Source of the DNA: Chloroflexota bacterium
GTDB lineage: Bacteria > Chloroflexota > Anaerolineae > Anaerolineales > Anaerolineaceae
Reading direction: 5' to 3'
Length of the DNA stretch: 9,766 nt
Assembly (NCBI GenBank): GCA_029265085.1
Contig: JAJUJY010000155.1
Span: 1 to 9,766 of the forward strand
In this document: piece by piece, positions 6,557 to 9,766 of the stretch
Layout of the letters: each line of letters opens with the position of its first letter
How positions within the stretch are numbered: the stretch's first letter is position 1
Program-made: the position numbers and the translations under genes
Notes under the pieces: generated by a model
What the model was told of the DNA's origin: nothing
What the model saw: only the letters and a program-made list of their open reading frames with translations
The model's database searches: none

Positions 6557-6964
6557 ATGAATAATTCTCGAGATCGAGAACTTCAAAAGGTGTTGATTGC
6601 TTCGGCTAACCCATTGTTTGGAAAAGGGTTAGAACGAATGTTGGCGCGCCAATGGGCGGGACAGCCTCACGAAGTTCAATTTACTAAAACAATGGCGGAG
6701 ACGTTTGCTGCTATCGAAAGCTGGCAGCCAGCGCTTGTCATTGTGGACTATGATGACAGCTCAATTAACCGTGAGGAATTTCTAAATTTCTTTGTTTCAG
6801 GCAACCAGCCGATGCAGGTTATGCTTGTTTCACTTCAGGCCAGCGGATCAGTGGTGGTTTATGACCGGAAAACGTTGACGCCAGCACAGGCTGAGGACTG
6901 GCTTTCTTTACCGCACAGTCAAAAAGCGGCTGCGGAATCCCCAAATCTTTTGAGGAGACAATCT
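6557..6964 (+). other. Degenerate NarL-type receiver domain coding region in frame with coxB
   Basis: These 136 residues read like a receiver domain. KVLIASANPLFGKGLERML aligns with the start of the neighbouring response regulator (RLVVVDDHVLFRRGL), but the two metal-binding acids are replaced by Ser16-Ala17. Other active-site positions persist: Asp64 in LVIVDYDD, Ser92 in VMLVSL, and Lys105 in VVVYDRK. Loss of the acidic pair usually means no Mg2+-dependent phosphorylation, so a pseudo-receiver is likely. There is no output domain, only a linker (110-136) rich in Ala, Gln and Ser. It may be a separate small gene: a one-base loss anywhere in the last homopolymers (A5 at 6921-6925 region, C4 at 6939-6942, T4 at 6948-6951) would end it at TGA 6951-6953, right on the coxB ribosome binding site. 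Confidence 0.65.
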
Positions 6965-7975
6965 ATGAAACATTTTGCGATTGTTGCAGTATTGGTGGCA
7001 ATATCAACGGTTTTGGTCAGTTTGGTATTGAATTCGGTTGGGCTTTTGCCGGTTCAGGCCAGTACACAGGCACAGCCAATTGACCGCCTCTTTCAGACCC
7101 ATTTCTTGCTGATTTCTTTCCTGTTTTCATTGATCGTGGTGCTGTTAGTGTACAGTTTGGTGGTCTTTCGCAAACGCGCTGGCAGTGATGAGGAGGGGCA
7201 GTATATCAAGGGTTCTACTGGTCTTGAGATCGTCTGGACGATTTTGCCGTTAGGAGCCGTGATTTATTTTTCGTATCTGGGGTCGATTGCGCTAGCAGAT
7301 ACGCGCCGGGTGGATCCTCAGGCTTTGGAAATTAAAGTGGTTGGAGGTCAGTGGTATTGGCGGTTTGAGTATCCTGAGTATGGGATTACATCAAATGTCA
7401 TGTATATGCCGGTGAATCGCCAGGCTCATCTCAAATTGACCTCAATGGATGTGATTCATTCATTCTGGGTGCCTGAATTTCGGGTAAAGCAGGATGTTTT
7501 ACCTGGTGAAAATCTTGTTAAAGAGCTGCGTATTACACCCAATGTGCTCGGAGATTATAAGGTGCGGTGTGCCGAAATGTGCGGTACTTCCCACGCCTAC
7601 ATGGAGAATCCAGTCAAGGTCGTCAGTCAGGCAGATTTTGATACCTGGGTTGATACTGAAATGAAAGCTCTGGGTGCAAATCCTGCTGAACGCGGGCAGA
7701 AGTGGGCTACCAATAACGGTTGTACCTCCTGCCACTCGTTGGATGGCAAAGCGGGTGTAGGTCCGACCTGGCTAGGATTATACGGTAAGCAAAATGAGTT
7801 GGCTGACGGCAGTACGGTTACAGTGGATGATGAATATCTGCGCAATGGTATTTTGCAGCCGAATTTGCAAATTGCCAAAGGATATTCCCCCAATGTCATG
7901 CCGCAAACGTATGGTAATACGTTGTCTGAGCAGCAAATTACCGACATGATTGAATTTATCAAAACTCTCCAATAA
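6557..7975 (+). CDS. coxB: Cytochrome c oxidase subunit II with C-terminal cytochrome c (caa3 type), read in frame with an N-terminal degenerate receiver domain
   Basis: Subunit II takes electrons from cytochrome c and passes them through CuA to subunit I. As written, the frame is open from the receiver-like part (6557-6964) into subunit II. Counting from Met at 6965 (336 aa), a signal peptide ends near PVQA (32), membrane helices lie at about 45-69 and 88-110, and an aromatic QWYWRFEY stretch follows. The CuA ligands are His165, Cys202, Glu204, Cys206, His210 and Met213. The cytochrome c domain has C253-T-S-C256-H257 and Met312. This subunit II plus cytochrome c form is the caa3 type. AGGAG (6953-6957), seven bases before the ATG at 6965, and the signal peptide argue that normal subunit II begins at 6965. 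The start at 6557 has GGAGG at 6548-6552. An upstream ATG at 6464 has no ribosome binding site. Subunit I follows 23 bases downstream. Confidence 0.88.
   Translation: MNNSRDRELQKVLIASANPLFGKGLERMLARQWAGQPHEVQFTKTMAETFAAIESWQPALVIVDYDDSSINREEFLNFFVSGNQPMQVMLVSLQASGSVVVYDRKTLTPAQAEDWLSLPHSQKAAAESPNLLRRQSMKHFAIVAVLVAISTVLVSLVLNSVGLLPVQASTQAQPIDRLFQTHFLLISFLFSLIVVLLVYSLVVFRKRAGSDEEGQYIKGSTGLEIVWTILPLGAVIYFSYLGSIALADTRRVDPQALEIKVVGGQWYWRFEYPEYGITSNVMYMPVNRQAHLKLTSMDVIHSFWVPEFRVKQDVLPGENLVKELRITPNVLGDYKVRCAEMCGTSHAYMENPVKVVSQADFDTWVDTEMKALGANPAERGQKWATNNGCTSCHSLDGKAGVGPTWLGLYGKQNELADGSTVTVDDEYLRNGILQPNLQIAKGYSPNVMPQTYGNTLSEQQITDMIEFIKTLQ
6953..6967 (+). promoter_or_regulatory. Internal ribosome binding site and start codon of mature-type coxB
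   Basis: AGGAG at 6953-6957 lies seven bases before ATG 6965-6967, inside the long open frame. The protein from this ATG begins with a textbook signal peptide. This site probably yields standard subunit II whether or not the longer fusion is also made. Confidence 0.75.
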
Positions 7976-7998
7976 TCAGCGGGATGAAGGAGCCGTTT

Positions 7999-9766
7999 AT
8001 GAAAAAGGTTTTATCCATTGGAATGGTACGCGGTCTGATTGGCCAGGTAATTGGCACGGCTGCTGGAATTGGTTTACTGACCGGCATACGAGCCTTAATG
8101 GGTCTTGGCTGGAAGGCTGAACCCGCCTGGGTATTGGGCGCATTTTTGGGTGTAATCGGATTTATGATCGCAATTGGTGCGTTTACCGATTGGTTCAAAT
8201 GGGCCAAAGGCGAGGAAACTCTTGAAACCCATGATATTCATGAAGAGCCGGGTATTAAAAGATACTTTGGGGTCAGTTTAGACCACAAAGTGATTGGTAT
8301 TCAATATGGGTTCCTTTCCTTATTTCTCTTTGCGATTGGCGGCTCGTTTGCACTGATATTTCGTACTGAACTGGCTCAATCGGGAATGCAGTGGATCACC
8401 CTGGATTTCTTCAATACATTAATTGGTATGCACGGAATGGTTTTGATTGTCGCCATTCTGACGGGAATCTCAGCAATGTCGAACTACCTTGTGCCGCTCC
8501 TGGTTGGCGCGCAAGATATGGCATTCCCTCGTTTAAATGCTTTTGCCTTCTGGATTGCGGTGCCGGGTTCGGTTGCGTTGCTAAGTGCAGTCTTTTTGGG
8601 CGGTTTTGATACAGGCTGGACAGCCTATCCGCCTTTGAGCCTGCGCGCGCCGCTGGGCATGCAGATGTTTTTTGTGGGCGTGTTTGTGAATGGTTGGTCT
8701 TCAATTCTCGGCGCGCTGAATTTGATCGCCACCATAGTGCGAATGCGCGCCCCCGGAATGAACTTGTTCCGGATGCCAATCTTCGCCTGGAGTGTGTTTG
8801 CCACTTCCATTATTGCCTTAACGGCTACCCAATTGATCGGCACTTCCTTCCAAATGGTGATGTTTGAGCGTCTGTTTGGCATGAGCTTTTTCAATCCCAA
8901 TAATGAAGGAAACCCAATCTTATTCCAACATCTGTTCTGGTTCTACTCACATCCGGCGGTCTATATCTTTGTGCTACCAGGGTTGGGAATCGTCAGTGAG
9001 CTTTTACCGGTTTTTGCTCGCAAGCCCTTGTTCGGTTACAAATGGGTGGCGATGTCGTCCCTGGGTATAGCGCTGACCGGTTTTTTGGTTTGGGGACATC
9101 ACATGTTCACCTCCGGCATGGAGGAGTATTTGCGGGTTCCATTCATGTACAGTACCTTGTTGGTGGCTGTTCCGACCGGAATCAAGTTCTTTTCCTGGGT
9201 GGCTACACTGTGGCAGGGTCGCATTCGGATCCCGGTTCCAATGCTGTTTGTATTAGGCGCGATTGTTGTCTTCTTGATGGGCGGCTTATCTGGACCTCCC
9301 AGTGGGACAGTAGCTACAGATTTGCATCTTCATGATACCTACTTTATTGTCGGGCACTTCCATGCCACGATGTTTGGCGGATTTGTCTTCCCACTCTTTG
9401 CGGCGATTTATTACTGGTATCCCAAGATTACTGGACGGAAATTGAATGATACCCTGGGCAAACTGCATTTCTACTTGATGACTCCGTCATTCCTGGTGAT
9501 GTCTTTTGGGCAAATGGCGGTAGGGCTCTTGGGCATGCGCCGGAGAATTGCGGACTATGATCCAGCCCAAGGGTTTGATACCACGCAATTAATCGTGACA
9601 ATCGCGGGTTTCTTAATCGCACTTTCCGTTCTGCTTTTCTTTATCAACCTGTTTTATAGCGCTCGTAAAGGCGAATTGGCTACGAACAATGTATGGGAAT
9701 CTCGCTCCCCGGAATGGCAGCTGCTGCCTTCACCTGCTCCAATGCACAACTATGCCAAACCATTCC
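7999..9766 (+). CDS. coxA: Cytochrome c oxidase subunit I, A2-type haem-copper oxidase, with N-terminal membrane extension (3' end outside the window)
   Basis: Subunit I holds the low-spin haem and the haem/CuB site where O2 is reduced and protons are pumped. The frame is open to the last base (589 residues seen, no stop). AAGGAG (7987-7992) lies six bases before the ATG. Residues 1-94 are extra: two hydrophobic segments (about 10-34 and 43-63) and a charged linker, before the usual start DHKVIGIQYG (95). Ligands are His145 and His455 (low-spin haem), His453 (high-spin haem), and His318, His367 and His368 (CuB). Tyr322 is the expected cross-linked Tyr, and Lys396 marks the K channel. Asp173 in the DMAFPR motif marks the D-channel entrance. 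Helix VI reads YSHPAVY: the usual D-channel Glu is Ala320, and Tyr316-Ser317 are the A2-type replacement known from Thermus and Rhodothermus caa3 oxidases. Subunits III and IV would be expected beyond the edge. Confidence 0.96.
   Translation, partial: MKKVLSIGMVRGLIGQVIGTAAGIGLLTGIRALMGLGWKAEPAWVLGAFLGVIGFMIAIGAFTDWFKWAKGEETLETHDIHEEPGIKRYFGVSLDHKVIGIQYGFLSLFLFAIGGSFALIFRTELAQSGMQWITLDFFNTLIGMHGMVLIVAILTGISAMSNYLVPLLVGAQDMAFPRLNAFAFWIAVPGSVALLSAVFLGGFDTGWTAYPPLSLRAPLGMQMFFVGVFVNGWSSILGALNLIATIVRMRAPGMNLFRMPIFAWSVFATSIIALTATQLIGTSFQMVMFERLFGMSFFNPNNEGNPILFQHLFWFYSHPAVYIFVLPGLGIVSELLPVFARKPLFGYKWVAMSSLGIALTGFLVWGHHMFTSGMEEYLRVPFMYSTLLVAVPTGIKFFSWVATLWQGRIRIPVPMLFVLGAIVVFLMGGLSGPPSGTVATDLHLHDTYFIVGHFHATMFGGFVFPLFAAIYYWYPKITGRKLNDTLGKLHFYLMTPSFLVMSFGQMAVGLLGMRRRIADYDPAQGFDTTQLIVTIAGFLIALSVLLFFINLFYSARKGELATNNVWESRSPEWQLLPSPAPMHNYAKPF

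Noticed and set aside
8391..8779. Open frames on both strands between 8391 and 8779
   Set aside because: They lie inside the subunit I gene, which is open from 7999 to the window end with all catalytic residues; the other frames are shadows.
1..9766. Mobile elements, CRISPR arrays, tRNA or rRNA genes
   Set aside because: No terminal inverted repeats, transposase or phage-like proteins, regularly spaced repeats or cloverleaf-like sequences were found; gene content and codon style look even across the window.

Overview
The window reads as chromosomal DNA of a facultatively aerobic or aerobic bacterium of moderate GC content. Chloroflexota, in particular an Anaerolineae-type lineage, is the best guess. 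It rests on the MoeA protein fused to a periplasmic-binding-like domain, the caa3-type oxidase with an A2-type subunit I, and the overall gene mix. This is an inference from architecture, not a proven assignment. No mobile element, tRNA, rRNA or CRISPR array is visible. Unrelated reading frames on the opposite strand look like shadows of the genes listed.

Layout, left to right. A molybdopterin molybdotransferase fused to a substrate-binding-like domain (3-1982) is followed by a bcp-type peroxiredoxin with its own promoter (2057-2515). A perfect 18-bp inverted repeat then acts as a probable two-way terminator between bcp and a convergent, leftward Rrf2-family regulator with a cysteine cluster (2605-3072). 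A 245-bp divergent control region separates the regulator from a small cytochrome c lipoprotein (3318-3734), which ends in a clear terminator. Next come a two-GAF NarX/NreB-like histidine kinase (3849-5684) and its NarL-type response regulator (5681-6337), overlapping by ATGA, and another terminator. After a short leader with repeats comes a caa3-type cytochrome c oxidase operon. Subunit II carries a C-terminal cytochrome c domain and is read in frame with an upstream degenerate receiver domain (6557-7975). Subunit I (7999 to the window end, stop not reached) has two extra N-terminal membrane segments.

The genes fit a redox theme: electron delivery by a lipoprotein cytochrome c, a terminal caa3 oxidase, peroxide removal, molybdenum cofactor assembly, a probable Fe-S regulator (Rrf2 family) and a two-component system whose first GAF domain carries four cysteines. 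Which gene is controlled by which regulator cannot be decided from the sequence. The main oddity is the receiver-like domain joined in frame to oxidase subunit II. It is either a true fusion, a fusion with an internal start that also makes normal subunit II, or a one-base indel that hides a stop codon. A TGA in another frame lies exactly on the subunit II ribosome binding site, so the last possibility must be taken seriously.
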